Source: DATKEJ01 sp963768715 (GTDB lineage: Bacteria > Bacteroidota > Rhodothermia > Rhodothermales > DATKEJ01). From it: a stretch of 64,000 nt of DNA. Below, piece by piece: positions 34,155 to 42,974 of the stretch (position 1 is the stretch's first letter; every line of letters starts with the position of its first letter). The notes beneath the pieces were generated by a model. That model had not been told where the DNA came from, ran no database searches, and worked only from the letters and a program-made list of their open reading frames with translations. The stretch covers positions 90,846-154,845 of the forward strand of contig CAVYJC010000006.1 of NCBI GenBank assembly GCA_963768715.1, given 5' to 3'. Position numbers and translations under genes: made by a program.

Positions 34155-34760
34155 TCAGGCGGCCTGCTCCCTGACAATCGCCTCCAGAGCAATGGACGGA
34201 CAGATCGCGTGTCCGATGTAGTTGAGGAGGTTCGTGCCCAGCATTCGCAGATTCCGCTCTGTCTGGTCGTCGATACAGCGACCATCCTCGTCAAACACGG
34301 TACGAACCCGCGCGATTGAGATAGGTCCGGGCAGCACGATCGCGCCGACGTGAGTGCAGACGCCCGCGAGTGACTCGAGCGATTTGATCGCTCCGATAGT
34401 CCCGGCGGCTACCCCAAGCAGGGCAATGGGCTTCCCGGCCAACGCGGATGGAAATCCGAGGTTTTCGATGACCAGCTTTATCACGCTGCTGAAGCTCCCG
34501 TGGTATTCAGGCGTTGCGAGGATGACGCCGGTCGCCTCCGAGACGATCGATCTGAGGAGAACCGAGTCGGGGTGGTTGAGACCCATTCCTGGCAGCGGAA
34601 GGCTCATTGTGCCTGGATCAACGAGCCTGCATCCGACGCGGTCGTCCTCCGACAGTGCCTCTGTTACCACACGCAAGGCCATTCGCGTATAGTTGTTCGG
34701 CCTTACGGAACCCGCAATGGCTGCGATACGAATGGGACGATCATCGAAGTCGGTCATCAT
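34155..34760 (-). CDS. NADPH-dependent FMN reductase (SsuE/azoreductase fold), 201 aa
   Basis: Flavodoxin-like NADPH:FMN reductase. The phosphate-binding loop for FMN is GSVRPNNYTRM (residues about 16-26), and the second flavin contact is the TPEYHGSFSSVIKLVIENL block (about residues 79-97). LLGVAAGTIGAIKSLESL follows. Acts in the cytoplasm to reduce FMN, quinones or azo compounds. It points away from the his operon; the 132-bp divergent spacer (34761-34892) must hold both promoters, but I see no convincing elements there. Confidence 0.85.
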   Translation of the reverse strand: MMTDFDDRPIRIAAIAGSVRPNNYTRMALRVVTEALSEDDRVGCRLVDPGTMSLPLPGMGLNHPDSVLLRSIVSEATGVILATPEYHGSFSSVIKLVIENLGFPSALAGKPIALLGVAAGTIGAIKSLESLAGVCTHVGAIVLPGPISIARVRTVFDEDGRCIDDQTERNLRMLGTNLLNYIGHAICPSIALEAIVREQAA

Positions 34761-34892
34761 GATTTGGGTTTGGTTCTAGGACTCTGCAACCAGTAAACTC
34801 AAGGGTATGTAGCCGATTCGGAGCGTCGGATCAAATGAAGCTGGTCCGCGGTAGACCACGGTTCGGTAAATCAGGGACAAATCCAGCCCGAA

Positions 34893-35756
34893 ATGTCAGA
34901 TAAACGGCTTCGCCTCGCGTTACAGAGTGCTGGGAGACTCAGTGAAGGCTCGCTCCAGCTGCTAAACCAGGTTGGAATCCGTTTCCAGAAGAGCAGCAAG
35001 CGTCTTTATTCCTCGTCCGACAACTTTCCTCTCGATCTGTACTTTCTGCGCGATGACGACATTCCACGTTATGTCGGCGACGGCGTTGCAGACATCGGTG
35101 TCGTGGGCGAAAACGTCGTCGTCGAACAGCCGGGTCTTGTCGACATTACGCACCGACTTGGTTTTGGGCGGTGCAGACTCTCGATCGCCGTCCGCCGATC
35201 TGATCCGTACGACGGGCCGGATAGCTTGACCGGCAAGCATATCGCAACGACTTATCCGAACACACTCCGGAGATTCTTGGATGAGCACGGCATCGAGGCC
35301 TCGGTCCACCAGATCTCCGGCTCTGTCGAGATTGCGCCTGGGATCGGTCTGGCGGATGCTGTTTGCGATCTCGTCAGTACGGGATCGACACTGCTGAGCA
35401 ACGGTTTGCGTGAGGTCGAGACGATCCTTCACTCCGAGGCCGTGCTTGTGTCAACGCCGAATCTCGACCCCGAGCTCGTCACACTCCGCGATGAGCTTGT
35501 GTTCCGAATCGGAGCCGTTCAGGCGGCCTCCAATCACAAATACATCCTCCTGAACGTACCCAATGATCGTATCGCGGAGGTTTCCGCAATGCTACCAGGC
35601 ATGAAGAGTCCAACGGTAGTCCCCCTCCAGGAAGGGGCCTGGTCGTCTCTGCACTCTGTCGTAAAAGAGGATGATTTCTGGGAAGTGATCGATCGACTTC
35701 GTGATGCGGGGGCCGAGGGTATCCTGGTTGTACCAATCGAAAAGATGATCCGATAG
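34893..35756 (+). CDS. hisG: ATP phosphoribosyltransferase, long form
   Basis: First enzyme of histidine synthesis: joins ATP and PRPP. The 287-residue length indicates the long HisG with its C-terminal ACT-like regulatory domain, which gives histidine feedback inhibition, rather than the short form needing HisZ. Seen: LALQSAGRLSEGSLQLL at the N-terminus, DIGVVGENVVVE, the PRPP loop DLVSTGSTLLSNGL (residues about 160-173), and a C-terminal domain ending GAEGILVVPIEKMIR. First gene of the operon, 4 bp before hisD. Confidence 0.95.
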   Translation: MSDKRLRLALQSAGRLSEGSLQLLNQVGIRFQKSSKRLYSSSDNFPLDLYFLRDDDIPRYVGDGVADIGVVGENVVVEQPGLVDITHRLGFGRCRLSIAVRRSDPYDGPDSLTGKHIATTYPNTLRRFLDEHGIEASVHQISGSVEIAPGIGLADAVCDLVSTGSTLLSNGLREVETILHSEAVLVSTPNLDPELVTLRDELVFRIGAVQAASNHKYILLNVPNDRIAEVSAMLPGMKSPTVVPLQEGAWSSLHSVVKEDDFWEVIDRLRDAGAEGILVVPIEKMIR

Positions 35757-35760
35757 CGCC

Positions 35761-37059
35761 GTGGACGTCGTCAAGTTTCCAGAACGAACGAGATGGCCGT
35801 CTTTGTCACGGCGCCCGACGGAGTCTGTTTCGGCATCCGTCCGTGGTCAGGTACGGTCGATTCTCGACCTCGTTCGAAAAGGAGGCGACGCCGCAGTTCG
35901 CCAGCTGACCGCAGACCTCGATGGCGTCGAGATCGACGATCCACGCGTCTCGGCAGAGGTGCTTTCGGCAGCGGCCGACGCACTCGATCCAGCGTTGGTC
36001 CGAGCTATCGAAACGGCCATCCGAAACGTGCGCACATTCCACGAATCCCAGCTCCACGAGGAAGCTCGGGTGGAAACACAACCTGGGGTCGTGTGCTGGC
36101 GACGCACAGCAGCAATCCCGACGGTGGGACTATACGTTCCTGCCGGCACGGCGCCTCTGTTCTCAACCGCCATCATGCTCGCGGTTCCGGCACTGGTCGC
36201 CGGTTGCCGCGACATCGTTCTATGCAGTCCACCCACTTCGACCGGATCGGTACATCCGACGATTGCAGGCACGGCACACCTCCTCGGCTTGGACAATGTT
36301 TGTGCCGTGGGGGGCGCCCAGGCGATTGCGGCACTTGCTTACGGAACGGACAGCATACCGAAAGTGGACAAGGTCTTCGGTCCGGGCAATCAATGGGTCA
36401 CGGTCGCCAAGCAGTTGGTCGCATCAGACGGCGTCGCGATCGACCTGCCCGCGGGGCCAACCGAGTTGCTCATCATCGCCGACGAATCCGTTCCCCTCTC
36501 CTTTGTGGCGGCGGATGTGCTGGCCCAGGCCGAGCACGGCATCGACAGCCAGGTTCTTGTCGTGACTTGGTCTACCGACGTCGCCGGGGGACTCAAGTCG
36601 GAGATCAGCCGTCAGCTGCACGATCTCCCGCGTCGGAGCACGGCAGTGGAAGCACTCGACCACTCGCACATCGTTCTCCTCAATTCGGTGGACGATGCGA
36701 TCGATTTCTCGAACCAGTATGCGCCGGAGCACCTGATTCTTGCGTGCCGAGAGGCAGAAGCGGTCGCCGAGCGCATCGCCGCCGCGGGGTCCGTCTTCAT
36801 TGGCCCGTTCACTCCTGAAGCGGCCGGTGACTACGCCTCGGGCACCAACCATACACTGCCCACCGGTGGATTCGCTCGAACGCGAAGCGGCGTCTCCGTC
36901 GAATCGTTCATGAAACACATTACGTTCCAACAGCTCAGCCCGAACGGCCTGAAGGAACTCGGGCCCATCGTGCAGACCCTGGCTGAAGCGGAAGAGCTTT
37001 CGGGACATGCCCGCTCCGTTGGCGTGAGGCTCGACTATCTATCGGAGAAGGAAGGATGA
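35761..37059 (+). CDS. hisD: Histidinol dehydrogenase
   Basis: Catalyses the last two oxidations, L-histidinol to L-histidine, with NAD+ and a zinc ion. At 432 residues it has normal length. Key parts: VGLYVPAGTAPLFSTAIML, VGGAQAIAALAYGT, KVFGPGNQWVTVAK, DLPAGPTELLIIAD and the zinc region AQAEHGIDSQ; near the C-terminus GTNHTLPTGGFARTRSGVSV. GTG start at 35761 in MDVVKFPE context. Its 3' end overlaps hisB by 4 bp (ATGA), where hisC would be expected in many bacteria. Confidence 0.95.
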   Translation: MDVVKFPERTRWPSLSRRPTESVSASVRGQVRSILDLVRKGGDAAVRQLTADLDGVEIDDPRVSAEVLSAAADALDPALVRAIETAIRNVRTFHESQLHEEARVETQPGVVCWRRTAAIPTVGLYVPAGTAPLFSTAIMLAVPALVAGCRDIVLCSPPTSTGSVHPTIAGTAHLLGLDNVCAVGGAQAIAALAYGTDSIPKVDKVFGPGNQWVTVAKQLVASDGVAIDLPAGPTELLIIADESVPLSFVAADVLAQAEHGIDSQVLVVTWSTDVAGGLKSEISRQLHDLPRRSTAVEALDHSHIVLLNSVDDAIDFSNQYAPEHLILACREAEAVAERIAAAGSVFIGPFTPEAAGDYASGTNHTLPTGGFARTRSGVSVESFMKHITFQQLSPNGLKELGPIVQTLAEAEELSGHARSVGVRLDYLSEKEG

Positions 37060-38147
37060 GACCCGTTCTTTTCATCGATCGCGACGGCACGATCCTCCTC
37101 GAACCGGACGACGAGCAGGTTGACGATCTGTCCAAGTTCGCATTCTATCCCGGCGCCATTTCGGCGCTTAAGACAATCGCCGGGTGGGATCGATACGCAC
37201 TCGTTCTTGTCACGAATCAGGACGGCCTTGGCACCGACGCGTTTCCGGAATCTGCATTTCGGCCGCTCCAGGATCTGATGCTTCGGACGCTGCAGGCGGA
37301 AGGCGTGGCGTTCGATGGGATCCATGTCGATCCGACGTTGCCCGACGAGCAGGCGGATACCCGCAAACCCAACGTCGGAATGCTGGGTGAGTATTTCGGT
37401 CCGGACTACGACCTCGCCAAGTCCTTCGTTATTGGAGATCGACCGAGTGACGTCGCGCTTGCCCGAAACCTCGGATCACGCGCGATCCGGCTCGCCGAAG
37501 ATTCGGATCCGGAAGCCGACTTCACCACGGCCTCCTGGAACGACGTGGTGATCTACTTGAGAGGCTATGCGCGTACCTCCAGAGTGGAGCGCGTCACGAG
37601 CGAGACCGACGTTAGATTACTGCTCGCACTCGATGGCTCAGGGAAAGCAGACCTTGCCACCGGATTGGGATTTCTCGATCACATGATCCAGCAGATTGTC
37701 CGCCAGGCCCAATGGGATCTCGAATTGTCGGTGTCGGGTGACCTCAACGTCGACGAGCATCACACGATAGAGGACACCGCGATTGCGCTTGGCACGGCCG
37801 TCCGCGAAGCGCTCGGTGACAAAGTCGGCATTGCCCGTTACGGGAGCGTGACGCCCATGGACGAAAGCCTGGCTCACGTCGCGCTCGATCTTTCGGGACG
37901 AAGCTGGCTCGAATGGGACGTGCGCTTCAAGCGCGAACGAATTGGCGACGTGCCGACCGAGATGTTCTCCCATTTCTTCCGTTCGTTCTGCGATGCGGCC
38001 CGATGCACACTCCACGTCTCCTCCAATGGTGAGAATGAGCACCACGTGATCGAGGCTGTCTTTAAGGGTGTCGGGCGTTGCTTCAGGCAGGCTACTCGCA
38101 TCGGAGACGACCGCGGCGTGCTGCCGAGCACCAAAGGCATGCTATGA
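37056..38147 (+). CDS. hisB: Bifunctional histidinol-phosphatase / imidazoleglycerol-phosphate dehydratase
   Basis: Two fused enzymes. Residues about 1-165 form the HAD phosphatase with DRDGT (nucleophile Asp at residue 8) and DRPSDVALARNLGS; they remove phosphate from histidinol phosphate. Residues about 170-363 are the IGP dehydratase with its paired manganese motifs DEHHTIEDTAIALG and NEHHVIEAVFKGVGR. The fused form is known from Gammaproteobacteria, Bacteroidota and some Epsilonproteobacteria. Overlaps both neighbours by 4 bp. Confidence 0.95.
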   Translation: MRPVLFIDRDGTILLEPDDEQVDDLSKFAFYPGAISALKTIAGWDRYALVLVTNQDGLGTDAFPESAFRPLQDLMLRTLQAEGVAFDGIHVDPTLPDEQADTRKPNVGMLGEYFGPDYDLAKSFVIGDRPSDVALARNLGSRAIRLAEDSDPEADFTTASWNDVVIYLRGYARTSRVERVTSETDVRLLLALDGSGKADLATGLGFLDHMIQQIVRQAQWDLELSVSGDLNVDEHHTIEDTAIALGTAVREALGDKVGIARYGSVTPMDESLAHVALDLSGRSWLEWDVRFKRERIGDVPTEMFSHFFRSFCDAARCTLHVSSNGENEHHVIEAVFKGVGRCFRQATRIGDDRGVLPSTKGML

Positions 38148-38719
38148 GCGTTGCCATCGTCCGATACAATGCCGGCAACGTCCGGTCCGTATCGATCGCG
38201 CTCAATCGGCTCGGCGTCGAGCACGAAATCACGGACGACCCGGCCCGGCTGCGTGATGCGTCACACGTCATCCTTCCCGGCGTTGGCGAAGCGAGCTCTG
38301 CAATGCGCTATCTCGCCCAGCGGGGATTAACCGACCTCCTCGCAGATCTGACCCAACCCGTTCTTGGCGTATGCCTCGGACTCCAGGTGCTATGCAGCTA
38401 TTCCGAGGAAAACGATACCCCATGCATCGGTGTGTTTCCCGAGCGTGTCCGTCTTTTCAGGATCGCCGATAAGGTCCCGCATATCGGATGGAATCGAGTG
38501 CGTCCGCACTCCGGGGGCGACTGGCCATTCGATGAGGACTACTACTATTTCGTCCACAGCTACTATGCTGAAGTCGGTCCGTCGACCGTCGCCGTATCCG
38601 ACTATGGTGAAACGTTCAGCGCCGTGCTCCGAAAGGGAAACTTTCTCGCAACCCAGTTCCATCCGGAAAAAAGCGCCGATGCAGGCTATGGAATATTGAC
38701 TTATTTCCTGAATTTATAA
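38144..38719 (+). CDS. hisH: Imidazole glycerol phosphate synthase, glutaminase subunit
   Basis: Class I glutamine amidotransferase that feeds ammonia to HisF. The nucleophile elbow is GVCLGLQVL (Cys at residue about 79), and the His-Glu pair is in QFHPEKSADAG. Start ATG at 38144 overlaps the hisB stop (ATGA); 191 residues is usual. hisA starts directly after the stop with no gap. Confidence 0.95.
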   Translation: MSVAIVRYNAGNVRSVSIALNRLGVEHEITDDPARLRDASHVILPGVGEASSAMRYLAQRGLTDLLADLTQPVLGVCLGLQVLCSYSEENDTPCIGVFPERVRLFRIADKVPHIGWNRVRPHSGGDWPFDEDYYYFVHSYYAEVGPSTVAVSDYGETFSAVLRKGNFLATQFHPEKSADAGYGILTYFLNL

Positions 38720-39427
38720 GTGGTTATAATTCCCGCCATCGATCTTATGGATGGACGTTGTGTTCGTCTCACGAAGGGGATGTTCGATACGTCCATCGCC
38801 TACAGCGACGAGCCGGCGGACGTTGCCGCGTCGTTTGAGAAACAGGGTGTGAAACGTCTGCACGTCGTGGATCTCGACGGGGCGCGTACCGGTTCCCCGT
38901 CGCACGTCGAGACGCTGCGCGCGATAAAAGAACGGACCGACCTTGTCGTCGATTATGGGGGTGGCATTCGATCGGCTGAGGCCGTAAGGGCATCCTTGGA
39001 CGCCGGTGCGGACATGCTGTCGGTTGGAAGCGTCGCGGTTTCACGTCCCGATCTCCTCGCCGACTGGGCAGCGGAGTTCGGCCCCGAAAGGTTCATTTTC
39101 GCAGCGGACGTTCGTGACGGCAACGTAGCGGTTTCGGGATGGAGTGAGGACACAGCCGTTTCCGTGAAATCGGCTTTGGAGCGCGTCATCGAAATTGGCA
39201 TCTCCGCGGCGCTCGTTACAGATATTTCCGTCGATGGCACGCTTGCCGGTCCTGCCTTCGATCTCTATCGCAGCCTCCGGTCTCACTTTCCGGGTATCTA
39301 TCTGATAGCTTCTGGAGGCGTGGGGTCGGAGGATGACGTTCATGCCCTTGAGCAGACGGGCGTCGACGCTGTGATCGTCGGTAAGGCGATTTACGAGGGA
39401 CGCGTGCGACTTTCCGAGTTCTTCTGA
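38720..39427 (+). CDS. hisA: ProFAR isomerase (phosphoribosylformimino-5-aminoimidazole carboxamide ribotide isomerase)
   Basis: TIM barrel converting ProFAR to PRFAR. GTG start at 38720 immediately follows the hisH TAA. Catalytic Asp residues are in IPAIDLMDGRCVRL (residue 8) and TDISVDGTLAGP (about residue 131). The phosphate loops YGGGIRSAEA and ASGGVGSEDD are present. 235 residues; hisF starts at the next base after its stop. Confidence 0.95.
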   Translation: MVIIPAIDLMDGRCVRLTKGMFDTSIAYSDEPADVAASFEKQGVKRLHVVDLDGARTGSPSHVETLRAIKERTDLVVDYGGGIRSAEAVRASLDAGADMLSVGSVAVSRPDLLADWAAEFGPERFIFAADVRDGNVAVSGWSEDTAVSVKSALERVIEIGISAALVTDISVDGTLAGPAFDLYRSLRSHFPGIYLIASGGVGSEDDVHALEQTGVDAVIVGKAIYEGRVRLSEFF

Positions 39428-40198
39428 ATGCTCACGAAGCGCATCATACCGTGTCTGGATGTCCTCGGTGGCCGTACCGTCAAAGGCATCCAGTTTGTCA
39501 ATCTGCGGGAGGCCGGCGATCCCGTCGGGCTTGCTGAGAGATACACGCGCGACGGCGCCGACGAATTGGTCTTTCTCGATATCAGCGCGACCGTGGAAGA
39601 GCGCGAGACGTTCGCGAGCCTTGTCTCGAGCGTGGCCAACGTGGTGAACATCCCGTTTACCGTCGGCGGCGGGATTCGCTCGGCGGCGGATGTTGGCAGG
39701 CTGCTCGAGGCGGGGGCCGACAAGATATCCGTCAACAGTGCCGCCGTCTCCCGGCCGGCACTCCTGGACGAACTGGCGCGTGAGTTTGGAAGCCAGTGCG
39801 TCGTCATCGCGATTGATGCCCGGCGACGGGAAACGGGTTGGGTCGTTTCGACACACGCCGGTACGAAGCTCACCGATCGGGACGCTGTTGCCTGGGCAAA
39901 AGAGAGCGTCGAACGGGGCGCGGGAGAAATCCTCCTGACGTCGATGGACCGTGACGGGACGAAATCAGGCTTCGACCTCGAACTTACGCGCGCCGTCTCG
40001 ACATCCGTGCCCGTTCCGGTCATCGCCTCGGGAGGCGCCGGCACCGAAGCGCATTTCGTCGAGGTCTTTCGCGAAGGAGCGGCCGATGCCGCCCTGGCAG
40101 CCAGTATCTTCCATTTTGGCGAAATTCCAATTCCGCAACTGAAGCAGTCTCTGAAGGAGGCAGGTATCCATGTCCGATACAGAACGGGACAGAATTGA
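39428..40198 (+). CDS. hisF: Imidazole glycerol phosphate synthase, cyclase subunit
   Basis: TIM-barrel partner of HisH; closes the imidazole ring with ammonia, giving IGP and AICAR. Catalytic Asp residues in IPCLDVLGGRTVKGI (residue 11) and TSMDRDGTKSGFD (about residue 178). Phosphate-binding loops VGGGIRSAADV and ASGGAGTEAHF fit. Paralogue of HisA in fold. The coding region overlaps the start of hisIE by 29 bp, suggesting translational coupling. Confidence 0.95.
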   Translation: MLTKRIIPCLDVLGGRTVKGIQFVNLREAGDPVGLAERYTRDGADELVFLDISATVEERETFASLVSSVANVVNIPFTVGGGIRSAADVGRLLEAGADKISVNSAAVSRPALLDELAREFGSQCVVIAIDARRRETGWVVSTHAGTKLTDRDAVAWAKESVERGAGEILLTSMDRDGTKSGFDLELTRAVSTSVPVPVIASGGAGTEAHFVEVFREGAADAALAASIFHFGEIPIPQLKQSLKEAGIHVRYRTGQN

Positions 40199-40787
40199 TT
40201 TTGACAAAGGGGACGGCATCGTTCCCGCCGTCGTTCAGAGTGCCGACACGAGTCAGATCCTCATGGTGGGATACATGACACGGGAGTCACTCGACGCGAC
40301 CATTGCGACGGGAAGCGTCACGTTCTATTCGAGGTCGAAGGGGCGTCTGTGGACGAAAGGCGAGACATCAGGAAATCGCCTCGAGTTCGTAAGCTTTGCT
40401 GTCGATTGTGATGGCGACGCCCTGCTGGTTCAGGCTCGGCCGACAGGCCCCGTGTGCCACACCGGCGCTTCAACCTGCTTCGTCGACGGCCCTGACGGCG
40501 CGTTTGGCTTTCTGGGTCGTCTGGAGAGCATTATCGACGAGAGAGGTGCGGCCGGCGACGCGACCTCCTATACGCGGAGTCTTCTTGAGGCGGGTCCCGC
40601 CGCCCCGGCCCGAAAGGTCGGTGAAGAAGCCGTTGAGGTGGCCATTGCGGCGCTGGACGAATCGGACGATCGAGTCGTCGAGGAGACAGCTGATCTCCTC
40701 TATCACCTGCTGGTCCTTCTCAAATCCCGGGGTCTCTCACTGGATGACGCGGTACGCGTGCTGCATCAACGTCACGAGGATGGTTGA
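40170..40787 (+). CDS. hisI: Bifunctional phosphoribosyl-AMP cyclohydrolase / phosphoribosyl-ATP pyrophosphatase
   Basis: HisIE fusion. Residues about 15-115 are the cyclohydrolase, with GRLWTKGETSGNRL, the acidic VDCDGDALLVQ metal site and the zinc cysteines of GPVCHTGASTCF. Residues about 118-205 are the pyrophosphatase, with KVGEEAVEVAIAAL and ETADLLYHLLVLL. They open and trim the adenine ring of PR-ATP. Last gene of the operon; only 7 bp separate its stop from that of the opposing GxGYxYP gene. Confidence 0.95.
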   Translation: MSDTERDRIDFDKGDGIVPAVVQSADTSQILMVGYMTRESLDATIATGSVTFYSRSKGRLWTKGETSGNRLEFVSFAVDCDGDALLVQARPTGPVCHTGASTCFVDGPDGAFGFLGRLESIIDERGAAGDATSYTRSLLEAGPAAPARKVGEEAVEVAIAALDESDDRVVEETADLLYHLLVLLKSRGLSLDDAVRVLHQRHEDG

Positions 40788-40794
40788 TCAGCTT

Positions 40795-42414
40795 CTACTC
40801 GTCCATGTAGTGCGTCCGAAACGTCGGGTCGGTCCCGGCCATCTTCAGAAATACGTCGAGTGGAACCACCTCCACGTCCGATCCAAGCTGATCGAGAATA
40901 TTCTTGACGCGCGCAATGTCGCTGCTTTCCCGCACGTGCAATAGCAGAAAGTAGGGTCGCTGCAAGTTCAAGGCGATAAGCTCTTTTAGATCGTCAACGG
41001 CATCCTGTTCGGGCCGTCCCGGAGAGAGGTAGTAGTCATACGACATCAGGGGACGCCCGTCTCGCACGTCGTACGTGTTTGCCGGGCCGTAACCGTTGAT
41101 GAATCCGAGCGCGTTCGGCATCCCTTCGTAGTAGGCGTCGACCACTTCTTTGGTCAGATCGACGTTACCCAGGTAGCGATTACCCCCGGAATAGTCCATG
41201 ATTTCGAAGACTTGCAGATCGGCGCGCTTCATCAGATCGGTCGCCTCCCGGATCAGGCCGACGTGCTTGTCGCGCGGAATAGGTTTGGGGTACATGTACC
41301 CCGGACCTGAGAGCGCCCCGATGAAGTAATCGTTCGGCGTGGCCTGATCATAAAAGAACTGCATCTGACCGGGGAAAAGCCACACCCAGTTCATGGTGAC
41401 TTCCCAGGCGTAGGGTATCTGTCCGCGTCCGGGCTTGAGCCATGCGCCGATCCCGAGGCCGTCCGTCTGGACGCAGGCGATGTAGACCTTGGCATCGGGA
41501 ACGATGACCGTATCGCGCGACACATTATGGTTGTTCTTGAAGGAGAATCCGGGCGTCGTAGGTATCTGGAAACTGAAACTGGCATTGGGAAGCGTATTCA
41601 GCCCTTCCATCCTCAGTGCATGCTTCGAAATCAGCGTGACGTGCTTCCCTTCGGTATCCTTTGCGTAGGAGTGCCAGCCCATGATGATGGCGCTCGGATC
41701 CATCTCGCCCAGGAACCGATCGGCAAGGCCGTATTCGAGCGTATCTGCGGGATCCGCCGAGACGTCGGTGAAAAACGCCTTTTCAAAGATCCCGAAATCA
41801 GCCACGCCCGGCTGCATCGCATCCCCTGCGACACCGCCCATCCAGACGATGAACTTCTTCGACGTGCGCGCCCAGTAGGCGTCGTACGCCCAAGAGTAGA
41901 TTTCATAGTCGGATTTGCCCTCGAAGCGCCCACGGAAGTCTTCTACCTTGTGCAAACCGGCGCTTTCTGCCAACGGAATCAGATCCTCGGACACGACGAT
42001 CGCATTCTCCAGCCCTGCCACCGTAAACGCGACGGTCAAGGTGGTCCGCACGTTCTTGTCCCACACCACGTATCCATCGGCATACCGGGCGAGTTTGCCC
42101 AGGGCCTGCTCTTTGGTTTCCAGTTCTTCGAAGTTGATGTTGCGGGTGTCGCGGTAATACTCCATCACCGCTTGCGTGAACTGGAAGGGCCAATCCTGCG
42201 GATACACGAAATAGAGCCTGGGCGCCTCCTTGTTGGCGATCCCCTGGAGGCTTATCAGCATCGCCATTTCGGGAAGATTGTCGCCGATTCTCCACATGGC
42301 CGGGCCGGGCAGGCGCATCAGGTACGCCGATTCGGGTACCTCTGCCGCCAGCGGTCGGGCAGCCAAAGCGATTACGCAGCCCGCTACCAGGGCTGCAGCG
42401 AAACGAGTTTTCAT
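40795..42414 (-). CDS. Secreted GxGYxYP-family protein (putative glycoside hydrolase), 539 aa
   Basis: Signal peptide MKTRFAAALVAGCVIALAA, ending near LAAEVPE. The eponymous motif G-P-G-Y-M-Y-P lies near residue 368 in IGALSGPGYMYPKPI. Other blocks: YFVYPQDWPFQF, GYVVWDKNVRTTL, ACVQTDGLGIGAW, WEVTMNWVWLFP and FEIMDYSGGNRYLG. The family is thought to be carbohydrate-active, with a TIM-barrel-like core, but activity has to my knowledge not been shown for this branch. Third gene of a minus-strand unit, its ATG overlapping the stop of the preceding gene by 4 bp. Confidence 0.85.
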   Translation of the reverse strand: MKTRFAAALVAGCVIALAARPLAAEVPESAYLMRLPGPAMWRIGDNLPEMAMLISLQGIANKEAPRLYFVYPQDWPFQFTQAVMEYYRDTRNINFEELETKEQALGKLARYADGYVVWDKNVRTTLTVAFTVAGLENAIVVSEDLIPLAESAGLHKVEDFRGRFEGKSDYEIYSWAYDAYWARTSKKFIVWMGGVAGDAMQPGVADFGIFEKAFFTDVSADPADTLEYGLADRFLGEMDPSAIIMGWHSYAKDTEGKHVTLISKHALRMEGLNTLPNASFSFQIPTTPGFSFKNNHNVSRDTVIVPDAKVYIACVQTDGLGIGAWLKPGRGQIPYAWEVTMNWVWLFPGQMQFFYDQATPNDYFIGALSGPGYMYPKPIPRDKHVGLIREATDLMKRADLQVFEIMDYSGGNRYLGNVDLTKEVVDAYYEGMPNALGFINGYGPANTYDVRDGRPLMSYDYYLSPGRPEQDAVDDLKELIALNLQRPYFLLLHVRESSDIARVKNILDQLGSDVEVVPLDVFLKMAGTDPTFRTHYMDE

Positions 42415-42974
42415 TGTCTCTTGAAGACGAGGTTGATAGGTCTTGGGCGGGACGAACGCGTCTCGAGCATTGTGAGCTCGGTGCCGTCTTCGGATACGAT
42501 GAATCGCCTGATAATCTGGACGGGACTCGGACCCTGGGAGGTCTGAAGTGTCGTCGACACGTTCACCATGAGCTCGACCCCTGGACGCAGCCAGGTGCCC
42601 GAGACATGCTGCTCAGTCGTTCCGTCAAAGTAGACGCCGAGATGGGGTTGTTCGAGCCAATGCGCGGACTTCGGGACGATTGTGGACCTGGTCTGGCCGT
42701 CGACCGGAACGACGAGTGTGTCTTTCCGGCTGTCGCGGCCCGCCAGAAGATCCCGATATATCGTCACGACGCCCTCGGTCGATTCGATCGAGAGCGACAT
42801 CGAGCTCCATGGATCGACGCTGCTCGAGCGTTCATTCACGAGGTTCCACGTTCCCGCAAGATCGTGGATCGGTTGCCCGACAGAGATTGCCGTGAATAGG
42901 CAAACGAGCAGCGGCGCCAGTGCGCGGCCGCTCAATAGTTGATGTTTTCGTCGCATGCCTGATTGCTTGGACAT
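42411..42974 (-). CDS. Exported protein of unknown function, lipocalin-like, 187 aa
   Basis: Signal peptide within residues 7-34 (MRRKHQLLSGRALAPLLVCL), so the second Met at 42956 may be the real start. The mature part is an all-beta domain starting DLAGTWNLVNERSS, the 'GtW.l' opening of lipocalin-like and DUF4488-type calycins, with strands VSGTWLRPGVELMV and QIIRRFIVSEDGTELT. It may bind a small hydrophobic ligand; this is inferred from fold type only. Overlaps the CDF gene upstream and the GxGYxYP gene downstream, so all three are co-transcribed. Confidence 0.7.
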   Translation of the reverse strand: MSKQSGMRRKHQLLSGRALAPLLVCLFTAISVGQPIHDLAGTWNLVNERSSSVDPWSSMSLSIESTEGVVTIYRDLLAGRDSRKDTLVVPVDGQTRSTIVPKSAHWLEQPHLGVYFDGTTEQHVSGTWLRPGVELMVNVSTTLQTSQGPSPVQIIRRFIVSEDGTELTMLETRSSRPRPINLVFKRQ

